Below, one piece after another: positions 1 to 12,618 of a DNA stretch of 64,000 nt. The stretch covers positions 150,293,121 to 150,357,120 of the forward strand of contig CM056742.1 of assembly GCA_029851415.1 (NCBI GenBank). Direction: 5' to 3'. The stretch comes from Eretmocerus hayati. Lineage: Eukaryota; Arthropoda; Insecta; Hymenoptera; Aphelinidae. A program made the position numbers and the translations under genes. The notes beneath the pieces are model-generated. The model was not told where the DNA came from and did no database searches. It worked only from the letters and a program-made list of their open reading frames with translations. Positions within the stretch are counted from its first letter, which is position 1, and each line of letters starts with the position of its first letter.

Positions 1-71
1 ACGTGTTTGAGTGAGTATAAGCCTGAGTCAAGTCATACCATATGGATCTGAACCACTAAAGTTTTACTTAC

Positions 72-157
72 CCCCTGGCCATTTCGAGGCTCTTGATAAG
101 CTTCTTAATCTTCCAGATTTCGACATTGCGATCGGCGGACGTTTCCTCGTTGGACAT
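72..157 (-). CDS. eRF1: eRF1 (peptide chain release factor 1), first coding exon, partial
   Basis: Start codon ATG at 157-155. The 28 complete codons begin [20 protein letters not shown] and go on IKSLEMAR, then GG of a split glycine codon before a GTAAGT donor at 71. The stretch [17 protein letters not shown] is the highly conserved N-terminus of eukaryotic release factor eRF1, which recognises all three stop codons in the ribosomal A site and triggers peptide release with eRF3. Only this exon lies in the window; bases 1-71 are intron and the remaining exons lie off the left edge. The gene is divergent from BRCC36 with 1.7 kb between start codons, so regulatory DNA for both probably lies between them. 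The usual NGTSMISL block that follows is expected in the next exon. Identification is confident because of the near-invariant motif; the start is supported by a short acidic leader typical of the family. Confidence 0.88.
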
Positions 158-1848
158 GTTGCTTTTAGGGCTGGGAACAAACGCGCGCGCGCTCTATTTT
201 CTGCTGATGCTGGGCCGCTCAGGGCTGCGCCTCGGCCTTTTCCAAGGCTAACACGGCTCGTGGCCGCTCTCTCACCTCTCTCGCTTCTGTGGACGATGAT
301 GGGCACGTATTAAATTTCGGCAAATCACTTGAAAATTGGCTTCGAAGAAGCGATCACGAGAGCACTGAATCAGCAGCAGACTCTGAGTGGGGTGTCCCCG
401 TCGTAAGGAAAAAAAAAAATACTTGGTGATATATGGGCCCCTGCAGAACGGACGGCTGTCCATGCACTGGCGTCTGCCGCAATCCGGTGCAAACTGGATC
501 TTGCGCGCGCGCGCGTCACAAACGGGTCTTGCTCAGACAACTTTTGCTCCCGAAGATGATGTAGATACATCGATGAGTTTGTTGATGTTAGCTAAATAAG
601 TCTCGACAACGCGTCTGAATTTTATCAACAGACGATGATAACACTCACTTTTGCAACGGCGTGGATGCGAGAGCAAAATGATTTTCCCCAGCTGCTCTGC
701 CGACGTAGAAACTTGGAATTCCGGGTGCCGCGTGCTCAGGTGTCGTCCATGCGCGGTTGATGCACTTGCTTGAGAGCTTGAAAACCCACTACTCTCACGC
801 GATCAAGTCGTACACTTTGCAATCCTCTATTCGCGGGCCGAGCAATACTTTATAAGGAACACAAGATCCTGAAAGTAGCGAAAAATGCGCGAACTCTTCT
901 CGGCAGCAATGTCGATTGATGTCGATGACACATTGATTTGACACACGCACAATTCAGATTCAGCCAGAGATTCCGCCAGCAATGCAATTGACAGCAATTT
1001 GTGTGAGTTCTGAGTTGGGCTGTTGGGCTGTTGGGATTTTTGTAGAGGGCAGCACACGATGGAGAAGATATTGCGGGGAGGGGAGTCCCTATAATATTAG
1101 GGACCCTAGAAAAATATTTTCTATTCACAGAGATTCTTTCTTATGCAAATGAGGCTGCCTTTCCATGGCAGATGGCGCGGGTACCCTCTCAATGTGTAAG
1201 AGAGAGACACCAAAGTAGTGCCATCTCTCTCGCACTCATTGTTAGGTTAGGGTTTTTCAAATCTCGCGGTCTGATTCTGGCAAAATATTTGTGCCATGGA
1301 AAGGCAGCCTGATGGTTTAAGAGTTCTTCATCAATTATTTGGTTAATCAATCTTTCGATTTTTCAAACATTTTTGAGATCTTGAAGAAGAGCGCTGTGCT
1401 ATGTGAGCCGGTTGTTCAAATATTTTGTCCAAGAATGTTGGTAATAATGGCATTGGTAAGACTGTTGCTCACTAGCGACACACACGGACCTCTAGCGAAT
1501 TTGTTTTGAATAGAATGGGCTAAGGATTCGAGGTTAGAAATTGGAATCATTGGAGTCGATTGTCAACGATCAACCCTGATGATTTTTCATGGAAAATGGT
1601 AGCCAACTGCTTCCAATGTTCTATTCGTCAAATTTCTTGAAATATGTGTTGACGTGAGGGTTGGATCTGCGTGATCAGATCAGTAATGCGAAATTCCAAC
1701 ATTGAAGAACTCTCTCATTCTCTAATAAGCCGGTGTCATTCAAGCCGGTCAATTGTTTTGTCACAAATTACAGTGTTTCCTCCGTGATTACTTAGACCAA
1801 ATATATTGATTCCTCTCACTCTCAGCCTTGCAACTATATAAGTCTACA
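158..1848. other. Intergenic region between divergent eRF1 and BRCC36
   Basis: I see no convincing coding exon here. It should contain the eRF1 promoter and 5' UTR on the left and the BRCC36 promoter on the right. The left third has GC-rich stretches with short GC-dinucleotide runs (near 181-190 and 505-517). A small TIR element sits at 1152-1310. No recognisable core promoter motif could be assigned with confidence. Confidence 0.6.
1152..1310. mobile_element. Small TIR element (MITE-like), about 160 bp
   Basis: The two ends are inverted copies: AGGCTGCCTTTCCATGGCA at the left and its reverse complement at the right (TGCCATGGAAAGGCAGCCT). There is no ORF of note inside. Flanks read AAATG on the left and GATGG on the right, so a short target duplication such as ATG is possible but not certain. 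The superfamily cannot be assigned from this copy alone. Confidence 0.7.
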
Positions 1849-3140
1849 ATGAATGAACTTGAAAGAGTCGATTTACAAGCTGATGTTTATATGGCTTGTA
1901 TGCAACATGCACTGTCCACTGAAAACTATGAAGTGATGGGTTTGCTCATTGGCGATGTATGTTCTTGATCTAGATCATTTTCTTTACAACAATGTGTTTA
2001 ACAACATACTTACTCTTCTCTTTACTTTTCACCAGAATAAAAATGGAGTAACTGAGATATCAGCCTCAATAGTTCTGAGACGCTCTGATAAGAAAAAAGA
2101 CAGAGTGGAAATATCAACAGATCAACTGTTACATGCTAGCAGCGAAGCTGAGCGTTTAGCACAGGAACTTGAAAGAAACATGCGAGTTGTTGGATGGTAT
2201 CACTCACACCCTCATATCACTGTTTTCCCTTCACATGTTGGTAAAGGCAGCATTTTGATTAACTTCACTTTACTGAGCAGCCCTAGCAACTGAATCATGG
2301 ATACTAAACCTAAACTCTTTTATAGATGTCGGAACTCAAGCAATGTATCAGACTATGGACTCCAGTTTTGTTGGTTTGATATTTTCAGTCTTCAATGAAG
2401 ATAAAGCCACAAAGGTGAGCTAATGGTGAATACCAATTGGTCGTGTTGCCACACTGGTTCTTATTATATTGTATTGATTTCAGGAACAAGAAATACTCCT
2501 AACATGCTTCCAATCTGTAAATGGGAAGGCCAAGGAAATTCCTCTGAAGATAATTCCCACACCACAGATTGCTCGTCATTGTTTTCAAGTGAGTTATGAC
2601 TTGTGGTTCTCCTAGAGACTGGTCTCATTTTTGTCCAAACTTGAAAACCACCATCCAAAAATCAACAACCCTTTACTTCTTTGTTAGTTAGTTGGAAAGT
2701 ATTTTTATGTATTGGATGCATCAACAACACTTTTAAAATGTGTATCAATAATATTGAATCATGCCTATGGCACTGACATGGCTTATATGTGGTAATGCTT
2801 GACACATTTTTTTCAGACTATGGTTGGACTTTCGCAGATCTTGATTCAAGAAGAGCAAGATATGGCCAAAGGCCTAGAACGACATCCTGATTTCCTGACA
2901 TCAATTCACAATGTCATAGGTGAGTAGTTGCAATCCATGTGAATTGTTAGGGTGTCACAAGAAATTCTGATATATTTAATTTCCCCAGTTCAAACAAAAG
3001 CTTTGGGGCATGTCACCGATATTGTGACAAGACCATTAGTGCAAGTAATACTAGACAGATATAAAACCAACAAATCACGCCTTAGACATCTTCAGCAGCA
3101 ACTTGCTCAACTCAAATTGGGAAACAAGGGAGAAGAATGA
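1849..3140 (+). CDS. BRCC3: BRCC36/BRCC3, JAMM (MPN+) K63-specific deubiquitinase
   Basis: Six coding exons at 1849-1956, 2036-2240, 2326-2414, 2484-2588, 2817-2919 and 2989-3140, all with GT-AG introns, join in phase to 253 codons plus TGA. The protein is a zinc metalloprotease that cleaves K63-linked ubiquitin chains in the BRISC complex (and in BRCA1-A where present) with a KIAA0157/Abraxas pseudo-DUB partner. Visible catalytic elements are the activating glutamate E28 in EVMG and the JAMM motif H92-S-H94-x7-S102-x2-D105 (YHSHPHITVFPSHVD); D105 is completed across the exon 2/3 junction. RRSDKKKDRVEIS is the conserved family block, and the C-terminus (RLRHLQQQLAQLK) is the coiled coil used for dimerisation. 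At 253 residues it is shorter than vertebrate forms (about 290-316), mainly because the insert after strand 1 is missing. It converges on KSR. Confidence 0.95.
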
Positions 3141-3445
3141 GAAGTTGTCAACCCAACAGATGTTGTTGTTGATCCAAGAGTTTCTAAGATTTCGAGATAG
3201 AGCCTTGAATTCTCCGCTATTCATGATTTTATAGTAAACGGAAAATTTCCCGTATAAATTTGAGATTATAAATGGCGGCTCTAGTATGGTCTATGTTATG
3301 ATTCATGTGTACATTCCGATAATTAACACTGGTTACATCCAAATGAAAAAGTTCACGTCCTGGTCTTTGCGCTGTACGTTGACGTAATGTATATAGTTAA
3401 TTGTTGAAACAAATTGAACCATTGATTGTTCAATATAATTCTCAA

Positions 3446-3464
3446 TTTATTTTTTACAAATAAA
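3446..3464. terminator. Opposed poly(A) signals of BRCC36 and KSR
   Basis: A plus-strand AATAAA lies at 3459-3464, about 320 bp after the BRCC36 stop. A minus-strand AATAAA (TTTATT on plus) lies at 3446-3451, about 90 bp after the KSR stop. The two signals overlap head-on, so mature 3' ends of the two mRNAs probably overlap by several tens of bases. This is inferred from motif position only. Confidence 0.55.
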
Positions 3465-3541
3465 GATTGAGTGATGACTCACATTGCTACATATATACAC
3501 TACAAGAGGACCATCAAAATGAGAATAAACTAAATTTGTAA

Positions 3542-6500
3542 TCAAAACACCGATTCCGCAGAACGAGAAAGATGAATAGGGTGAGATGGGCTACGTGCTA
3601 GCCTTTTACGAGGTAGCTTTTGGAGAGTTGCCAAGAGCTTGGCAAAATCTGGTCGTTTTTCCGCGTGATACGACCAGCAAAGCATAAGAATATCCTGGAA
3701 ACCAAAATATAGAATGAGATGTCAAATTTACATGATTATAGTTAAAAAATGTATGTTTTTGTACCTTTACATCGCGTGAGGCCTGCAAATTTGCTAAGGT
3801 TTGCTTCATTCCCTTTCCCACCTGCCAAATTATCGCCTCTGGAGGTTGCCCTTTAAAAGGCCATTCACCACACAAAAGTTCATACCATACAGTTCTGGAA
3901 ACGTCACGTCATCAAATCACGTTAGATGTTTAGAATTTTCTATGTGTAAAATAAGACAGCTTCAACGAGACTCACCCAAATGCGTAAACATCGGACGCAT
4001 CTGAGAATGGTAATTCCTCTTGATCTCTATTTTGTTGAGGTTTCAATCTCCTAACTATTTCAGGAGATAAATAACACAGCCAACCGGGAGGTATACTCAA
4101 ACCATTACCCGTTCTGAAAAAGTTATATAGAATATAGAACGTACTTTGTGCGATATAAACTTTTCAGGTGCTTTTCAGTCAACTTACCTGTTTCCATAAC
4201 AGAGTTTTGTGACACTAAATAATCCAAAATCAGTGATAACAACTTTTCCATTCTCCAAGAATATATTCTTGGTTTTGAGATCCTTATGAACGATTCCTCG
4301 AGCGTGAAGATATCCCATTCCCTGAAATTACAAAGAAATTGCAAAAATTCGAATTTTGATACTATGTACAAAAATCTACTCATCAACCCGTGCAGTTGTA
4401 ATTACCTGAGAAATTTGCTGAGCAATCAATGTCGTCTTATTCATACTAAATTTATCCTTACGTAAATGAATGTGAGTATAAAGAGTCATGCCCTTGCTCA
4501 TACTAGTCACTATTGCCAAGCGGGGAGGCTTCATACAAGCTCCCATAAATAAAACTAAATTTTCATGTCTTGTTTTGCGGAATGTTGATACCTGTTCAAA
4601 CACATTTTGCAATTCAAAGTCGAAGTCTTCAATCGTTTAATTGATATATATAATTTGATTTATCAACAGATACAAACCTCCAGTTTGAATGCTTCAAGAG
4701 TCTTATCGTCGTCGAGATAATAGTCCATATTTAAAACCTTAATCGCTACATCACCGTGCCAATTCCCCCTGTAAACCGTACCGAATCTTCCTTTACCAAT
4801 TGGATCACCGATTTTCAGTTCGTCATAAGGAATGTCCCATTCACGCATCGATAACTGCAATTTACAATTCGGAATGTAAGCGACTTCGAGCAGTTTAGGA
4901 TAATAAGTTTCATCGAATAGCTTACACTATTCTGTCTTGGCCATCGGCTATCTCCAGGCTCTCCGTCTGAGACTTGAGAATCTTGAGAATCGACTCGAAC
5001 AGGAGTTCTTTCCGAATCTGTACTAACGCTGCCGGATCCGGAAACACTCACTGTTTTATCGCTATCACTAGATACAGTTCCTTCAAGTCGATGCGTTTCC
5101 AGAGTTACGCCTCTATCGTTGAGCGTGACGTCTGAAAAATTAATTAATGTAAATTCAAAACTCTTCAAGTCGTCAATTTGAGTAAAAAACTTGTTTGATT
5201 AAATGATACAATTTAATTTACCTGGAAAGTGGAACTGTTGTTTGGCAGGCGCTTGGGTTGCTTGGCTAATATTGGCAGGTAACAGAGCAGGACTAGAAGG
5301 TGTCGAGCTATTGCAACTCGACGTATTTGAACTAGAATCCGCACCCTGGTAACGGCACATATATTTAGTATGCCAAAATTGAATTTGAAAACTGGATGAG
5401 GCGTTACGACGTTTCTGCCATTACGAATGTCAAAAATGAGATTAAAAGCAAGTGCATTAACCAAAAGAGAAGCTTGAAAGGGAGATTGAAATGATTCAAA
5501 TACAGTGATACTAACATGCACAAAACTTGTAACAATGAATCACCTTTGCAAACATCAAGACTGCTTAAACTATCAATTATCTAACAAAAAGGAAATCTAA
5601 TATAGAAAAAAACCTACTGCGTGGAATAATAGTCTTATTGATATGGTTGATGGAAGAATGAAACATACATGTACGTATGAGAAAACTCAAGCCATACCTG
5701 AAATGCTAGAGTGTTCACAGATGGGTGCGGGTGCGATCGCTTTCGATCCCTTCGATTTGGAATTAACGTTGGAGAAGCATTCACCATACCTAGTAAAAAA
5801 AAGTTGAGCATTATACATAATGAGTAGAGAAATAGACATGTGATAATCAGAGTTTCAGAACTGTTGAATGTTATACTTTGAGAAGGATACTTTCATTCTT
5901 AAGAACGGGTTCAGAGTTATTTTCAAATTATATTGTAGTATGAATCCCACTCTCAATCTCTTACAGAGTTGTTCTTGAAAATGTTTGAAATCGTTGGACG
6001 CATTAACAAATCAACAAAGCTACGTCTACTTCCTTAATATCCGCGTAGCGAATAACTTCCTAGCAACATTTTATAAGAGGCATGTTTCTTAATTGAATGG
6101 GAGAGATGAACATAGCGATTATTTCAACAGTAGTGCTGTAAAAGACTGTACCACCAGGAAATGCATTAGCTCGTTGAAGTAGAATCATTATTACTGTCCA
6201 GACTTGGAAAAATATACTCTATCTGTAAACAGCCGCCATACTTTTTTGAATCCTTACAATTTTATACCTAAATCATTGTACACTTGGATGGAAATACATC
6301 TCTAGACACATTTTTCCTTGGCCCTCTCTTCCTACTCTCGACAGCAGAAAGAGAACCTAAAGGTATGAATTCCATTTTGGCGCGCCAACGGAAGCAAACA
6401 TTTCATCGCGTATTTGGTCAAAGACTGATGTCACAATCAGTAATTTCAAACCCTAGGTAAACCTAAATATTCGACTCGGTTAAGCTGCATAGCTTTAGCT

Positions 6501-9500
6501 CGGAAATGCAACAATTTACAGGCTGAACCGAATGTGCACGCTCTGAATGGGAGTATATTATTTCATACTCCGGAAAAAAACAATCTCAATTGTTCTAGTT
6601 AATATCTCAATCAACCAACGAACCTTCTTCTTCAGAATGGATAATTAGCCATCAAAGGGCAACTAATTCAATCATTCAACGATTTTGACAAAGTCATACT
6701 TTTGGTGGTTTTTTCTAAGTTACAAGGTTGTTCTGGTGGAGTATAAGAAACCAGGCTTGCATCATGATTCTGGAAAATTCCAAAATTGTGACATTAGATG
6801 AGGGAATTTTCTTGTTGTGAAACTGCATATCACTGTGATGAAATGAATCAGTGGTAGAATAGAGTGGATTCATTTCAAACCTCTAGAATTTATCTTAATC
6901 AAAACTGTAGTGAAAGTCTTGGCAATCGATATTCAATTCTGAGATGGGATTAATAATACTGTAATGATTCAAACCCTGCACAATAATGAAACTGACAAAG
7001 AACGGCTGAATCTTGTGTGCATGATCTATCGATGGTTCTCAGATTGAATAGCGATAATTTTGGATTTCGAATGAGAAAAACTGCCGCACCTGATGAAAAC
7101 GTGAGGATGAGTAGATACTAGAAGCGGTACAAAACACGAAATTACGGAATAACGACAATTTTGAAAAAAAAAAAACCGTAATAGAAAATGGGAGTTTATG
7201 GCGATAGAGATGAAAAATTGGAAAAAAGTCACATTGGCGTTTCGGATTCCTCTGAACCCGTTTTGGTCAACTATCTATGTGCATCTCGACTGCGAACACA
7301 TTTTGGGCACAAGAGATTCACATGTCATTACTGAGCTTTTTTGCTTTTCCTTCTCAATGTTAGGAGCTAGAGGCCAAAAATTACACTGAACTAGTTATGC
7401 AAAATGAAAGGGTATCACAAACATTCAGGATTCGAAGCTCTGATTCATCACTACACTTTGATCAACCGAAAATTTTCCGTACTATCTGCTTGCAAAGTTT
7501 TTTTGAACTCATCAATGAGTTCCTGAGGTAAACCGCACGACGGAGGTACTTTGGACTCACAATCCCTGTGACACTTGTATTTGCACTCTTTACACTTTAG
7601 TCCGGTGCCGATGAACATTTGTTTGTCACAATAATCACATGTCGTCATCATCTTGAAAGTTTTGGTGAAACGATGATTAATAACATGTCCCATCCCGCGA
7701 GTTACCGTCGGGGTTCTGGGTGACTTTGGCACTTGGAGACTGGACACTACTTTAACAAAGAAAAAGGATTAGTTGACACGCTATTAAATGTAATGATAAC
7801 TTAAAATAGACACACTTATTACCTGTTCCTTTGAAACCACTATCATCACTTTCCGCATTAGAATACGGTGGCGATTTAATAGGACTATTGGTACTAAGCA
7901 ACGTATCACCACCGCCATTATCCCGACTCCGGTACGAACTACACTCTGTAGGAAACTGATTTTTCTTTCCTAGGGAAGTTTGCTGTTCACTGATAGGACT
8001 GAAATAAAGTAGGATCAAATCAAATTTCCATGGCATTGCAAATTCGTACACAGATATATTCTGTCGTTAGTTCGAAAGTATTCAAACAACTTGATGATTT
8101 AAAAAACTGCTTGTAGCTGAAATATTCACCTGACAATAGCCTCTCCGTTTTGAAAGCGATTTAGCAATTGCGACTCGTGAGATTTAGATTTTGTCAATGA
8201 GAACACATCAGATGACGGCGAATCATCTGGTCCACTTTGATTTTCCTTTGGCGTGGGTAAGGTCGTGGAGAATTTCAGTCCAAAAGCTGAAAAAATGTGA
8301 GTCAAGATTATCATTGTCAATATTAGCATTGAATTTGATAATGTGAAAAATAATGAAGATGACATACCTTGATCTTTCGATAATGAAGGAGTAGAAGGCG
8401 GGCTAGTGGACGATGATAACGATGGTACAGACGAGGCTTGAGCCAAAATATCACCATGAGAATTATTATTATTATTATTATTGTGGTATGGAATGCTATC
8501 TTCGGAAGGAACAGAAGTCCGCGTGACCCGCGATCTCATTGGTCGAGGAGATGCACCAGTCCTCATATGATGCCTATCCCACGAATCCCAATAAAGATTC
8601 ATGTCGCTATCATCTATATCACCTCTGCTAAGGGCATCTGAAAATTGAGCCTTTTGTTATTTGTTATTCAAGTTCACACTCAACTATTGAAAGCAAGCTA
8701 ATTCATATCTTTGCAAGAGATATACAAGCAAGGAAGACGCGGATGTATGGCTTCTAATGGGTGATGTATTCTTTAGATCCCATCAAATTCTATGATGTGT
8801 CAAAGGTTGGAGTGGTGAAAGATATTAATATCAAAATTGCATATTATTTTGTTTTTTAATATATGAACCTACCCATATATCTCCTCAGGTTTTGGAGTGC
8901 CCTGCATAGTCTTCGTTTTTCTTCTTCATGACGAATGCTCTTATCACCTAGTATTGTTCCTAATTCATATTCGGATTTTTCTTTGAGAGCTTCTAATGAA
9001 TTTGCTTTTGCGCACACCAGCTGAAATCATATGTTACTTATATCATGTTGTAGATATATTAAAGATCTAATTCATCAATTTGATACTGGACTTATCCAAT
9101 AAAACTACAGAATTTGTGTGTACCTGAATGGATTCTGGAGTAAGACCAACAACTCTAAGCCATTGTTGCAGGGATGGATACTGTCTCATTTCTGCAGGCA
9201 ACGAATCAATGGCAAGTTTTTCTTTGGTGACAAGTTGTTTCGAGTAGAGTTTGATCAGTTTCCCCTACAACAAATAAGGTCAGGTGATGAAGACATACAC
9301 TTGAGAAACATCTTCATGAAGATAATTTGGAAGCACAATTTCAGTTCTGATCATTAATATATTACTAATAAGGAGGAAGGTGAGAAGGTAGCTATCCTAG
9401 AAGGTGAAGGGCTTGAGCGAATTGATTCAACTGACTCCTTTGAGTATTTGAAAGGAAAGATAGAATAAAATTTGATAAAATGCCTACACTAAGTTATTTT

Positions 9501-10091
9501 ATCTGAAGTACTTTGGACTCAAGTGTCCAATGATATCAGATAAGTGATTGCATTGTTTCTCCTCTTAACAGTCTCAGTAACAATATAAGAAGATAATATG
9601 CTTTTTGAGATGATTATCATCAGCACTAAACGAGAATGATATAGAGCTCATTACTTTTGGATGTGTTCGATGCTCTCCATTTGAATGGAAATCATGAACA
9701 GAACAGATTCTAAACTCATAGAAAACATTCACATAAAACGCTCACAAGTTAATCAGCACAATCGAATGAATTTGAAGCTTCTTCTAGACGTGAAAGCCTG
9801 CTGTCGACTAGCATTAAGCAAGAGCTGGTGGAAAGCTTCACTCTCACTGATACATTCATAAACAAGGAATTGTTGACAGGAGCATCAGGTCAGCGAAACA
9901 GGGAATAACAACAGTCACAATGACAGGAAGAACTATGTGTAATCGCGCACCTCGAGCGTACGGATCTCCTGCTGGGTAAGCTCAGCACTGGTTGAACACT
10001 GTGTCCTGAGCCCCTCGAGTCGATCCGCGGAGATGTCAATCATCGACTGGACGACGTGCATGTTGTGCTCGGCGTCGTCGGCGTCCGCCAT
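3542..10091 (-). CDS. ksr: KSR, kinase suppressor of Ras (MAPK scaffold, pseudokinase)
   Basis: Sixteen exons, listed 5' to 3': 10091-9951, 9264-9124, 9020-8873, 8637-8368, 8286-8130, 7998-7823, 7746-7483, 5789-5698, 5345-5222, 5131-4926, 4854-4678, 4591-4406, 4321-4188, 4113-3976, 3894-3765, 3694-3542. They sum to 2637 bp, that is 878 codons plus TGA, and every junction keeps phase. KSR assembles Raf, MEK and ERK at the membrane. In order: the N-terminal CA1 region ([17 protein letters not shown], residues about 45-95); a Ser/Pro-rich part with a run of eight Asn interrupted by Ser; a C1 zinc domain (about 365-415; [23 protein letters not shown]); an FHFP ERK-docking motif at 501-504; and the kinase-like domain from about 574 with loop GKGRFG (593-598), VAIK lysine K612, HKDLK (706-710) and DFG (725-727). 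HKD replaces the usual HRD, as in other KSRs. The longest intron is 1.7 kb (5790-7482). The donor of exon 7 (GTACGG) is weak and was chosen by phase. Confidence 0.95.
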
Positions 10092-10701
10092 GGCTGCAGC
10101 GGGCGCGGGCGACGAGCTCGCTTCTCAGCGACAGCTCTCGTGGCCGGCGACGTCGTGCTCTTGGCTCGTCCGCCCGCCAGGGCGCTGCTGAGATTTGTCG
10201 TTGCCACCGATAATGACACTGCAAACTCGTATAGCTAGTGTTGATGCTCCTGAAGCCGATGTTGACGCATGACGGGCCCGAGGCTGTCGTGGCCTTGTCG
10301 ACCGGGAGACTCCAGGGTGACAGAGTTACTCGGCCGCAGCTGCTGATGATGCACCAGCTCGCCGAGGCCACCGATATCTTCTGTCTCGTCGACGTCGCGA
10401 AACACCACTGTATCACTTATCAACATTTGACAACCATCTTGCAAGCTACCCGTTGCTCGCGGCTCTCCGTATTCCGTATCAGAACCGAACTGACGAGCTG
10501 AAAATGCTTGGCACGTCTTTTAGCTCGCGCTCATGATATATATTACTATCTTTGTCGCTCTCAATGGATTCTTGATCATATTCGCAGGCTATCTCTCTTG
10601 CTCTCTGACGTCAGGTGCATATTTTGTGCGTGCGGTGCGCAGAATCGTGACAAGTTTACAAGATGAGCAGCGCGCAAGTCGCTGTAACGCTGAATGGCCA
10701 T

Positions 10702-11112
10702 CCTAGGGAGGGTAGAGAGAAGGAGAGTAAACTCTGGGCTTTCGCCGTGTACAAAACTAGTTTCTGTCAGGATACAATTACACTTCCAGAGTTGGCCACT
10801 AGAGGCTCTGGGGTGTTCTGGGCTAGATCGACGCTGGCTCATAGCTTCTCAGAAGAAGGAAGACTGACTCCGCCTCCTTTATCCCCTCTCGTAGTAGGTG
10901 AAAAATGTCAAAGTAGTGTGCGTGTCACATTCAATCTCCGTAATGCTAACGCGATCCACGCCTCTTACGCACACGAGCGTCCCGGTTTCGTGTCGGTGAA
11001 GCCTTAGCCCAGAGCCTAGTAGCGCCTCTCGTGGAAAATATGTCGTTACTGTATCCTGGCTAGCTCTGGCTTTCGGACCGAGTTTACTCTCCTTCTCTCT
11101 ACCCTCCCTAGG
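10702..11112. repeat. Foldback repeat with 33-bp perfect ends
   Basis: Positions 10702-10734 (starting CCTAGGGAGGGTAGAGAG) recur exactly in inverse orientation at 11080-11112. Similarity continues imperfectly inward (CAGGATACA and AGGCTCTGGG blocks on both sides), which marks an old inverted-repeat element of about 410 bp. It lies upstream of KSR and may affect local chromatin or transcripts, but that is speculation. Confidence 0.65.
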
Positions 11113-11587
11113 CCATCCCATGGTGGAAGAGACATATGGTGTGCTCACTTGGTGAACGCGTTTTCGTCTCGGTCTGCGCAGGGCCCACCGGCAGCCATCT
11201 TGGCATACGAATTTCAAATTGCGACGAATTCCTTGTTAGTTGTCACAATTCAAAAAGTCTAAAATCGCGATTCACGGCCACGAGCAAATGTAAGTCTTCC
11301 TGGTTGAGGCTCGGTCATCAAGAGAGTCACTCGCCTTCATGCAAATAACATCTAAGACATCTTATTATTATACAATGATCAAAAATCTTGGAACTTGGCG
11401 TGCGGACGATTGAATTGGCAATCAATAATAACAGTGTTACCAAATACTTCTAGATTGTGTGTGGAGTGGGATGGCTAACATTCTTGATCATAGTGGGAAA
11501 AATCACAAGTCACAACAACTCCCATAAACCGAGCCTCCCTTGGGGGGCCGATGAATCAGTACAGCTATTGAACTGAAATATTAGTAG

Positions 11588-11659
11588 TACAGCATAGCTC
11601 CGTGGATAACTTTTTGCCTCACGATAAAGAGGTCGTGGGTTCAAACCCCACGTTGGCCT
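11588..11659 (+). ncRNA. tRNA-like pol III promoter fragment (tRNA pseudogene or SINE head)
   Basis: There is an A-box-like TAGCTCCGTGG at 11595, an anticodon-like stem (GCCTC ... GAGGT), a perfect T arm with B box (GTGGGTTCAAACCCCAC, 11635-11651) and a run of T from 11662 that would act as a pol III terminator. The presumed acceptor strands (around 11588-11594 and 11652-11658) do not pair and the anticodon loop is one base too long, so it is not an intact tRNA gene. Confidence 0.4.
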
Positions 11660-12618
11660 AATTTTTTTTTTCTACTATACTGTTTGATGCATCACTTCCA
11701 ACTTTTTCAAACAAATCACTGTATATTTCCTCAATTTTTCAGCATTTGTCTCGTATCTATATCTCAGCATGAATTATAATATGTCTATGAGTATCACTTC
11801 TCTCAAAATATTTTGAGTCTTCCGAAATAGTTCTATAAATATAATCATGAAACAATATTCCTAATGTTCGTAAAATTCTGTAATACTCGTTCCGCTTTAA
11901 AGTTTTGAGCTCGGATAGCAAGCATATTTGAGAAATTTCTATGCACTCTTAATGGGAATTTGAGGCAAGATGGATAATTCCTTATTAAGAAATCCCAATA
12001 TTAATAGGAATATTCCAAGAATGGCTGAAATACATTCGAGAAAAATTCTCAAAGATATGAAAATGTTTACAAAGTAATTTAAAAAAATGTTAAAGAGTGA
12101 AGTATTGAAGTAATCCTTGCTAGAAAAAATTCTTAATTAAGGGAGGTTTTTGTATTTTTTGAAGAAATTTGCGACCTCCTAAGTTTAACGCTGGAGGCAC
12201 TGTGTATAGGTATATTCATGAAACAAATTGAACTCGGTTCGAACCATGTGAGCTATTAAACGCGGTCGAATTTCCCGCTATGTTGTGATTGGCCGGAAGG
12301 TCAAGATGGCGTACGATTGGGCCGGGAATCCCATTGGCTAAGGTGCTCGCGCTGCGCGCGAGCACACCATATGTCTCTTCCACCATGGTTGACACCTCGA
12401 ATACACTTTCGCCCGATAATAAGCCCTGCTCGCTTGATGCGGCTCTCGACGTTTCTGTTCTGTGCTCTCGACTCACTTGGCAATTTTCTTACAATCTACA
12501 TGTGTATATGCGTGAGAATTTCACTCATACACCACTACAAGCAGCACAGCTGACGCGTATTGGAGTCACTTGAAATCTAATCAAAGTAATTTCCGTGAAT
12601 TGTAACTTTTCTGACATT

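Larger units (their letters stand above)
10092..12618. other. KSR upstream region; no gene recognised
   Basis: The first 150 bp beyond the KSR start are GC- and CpG-rich (GGGCGCGGGCGACGAG and similar), which fits a 5' UTR or promoter. Further out lie a foldback element (10702-11112), a 29-bp inverted pair (11118-11146 with 12360-12388) and a degenerate tRNA-like stretch (11588-11659). Short open frames here look like chance or repeat-derived frames. Confidence 0.5.

Noticed and set aside
5213..5521. Minus-strand ORF of 102 codons in KSR
   Set aside because: It runs through an intron and reads the Ser-rich exon 5345-5222 in the wrong frame; the phase-correct exon chain excludes it.
10036..10501. 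Overlapping ORFs on both strands upstream of and over the KSR start
   Set aside because: GC-rich DNA produces long chance frames; only the KSR frame has conserved residues.
11588..11659. Functional tRNA gene
   Set aside because: A and B boxes and T arm are good, but acceptor strands do not pair and the anticodon loop is oversized.
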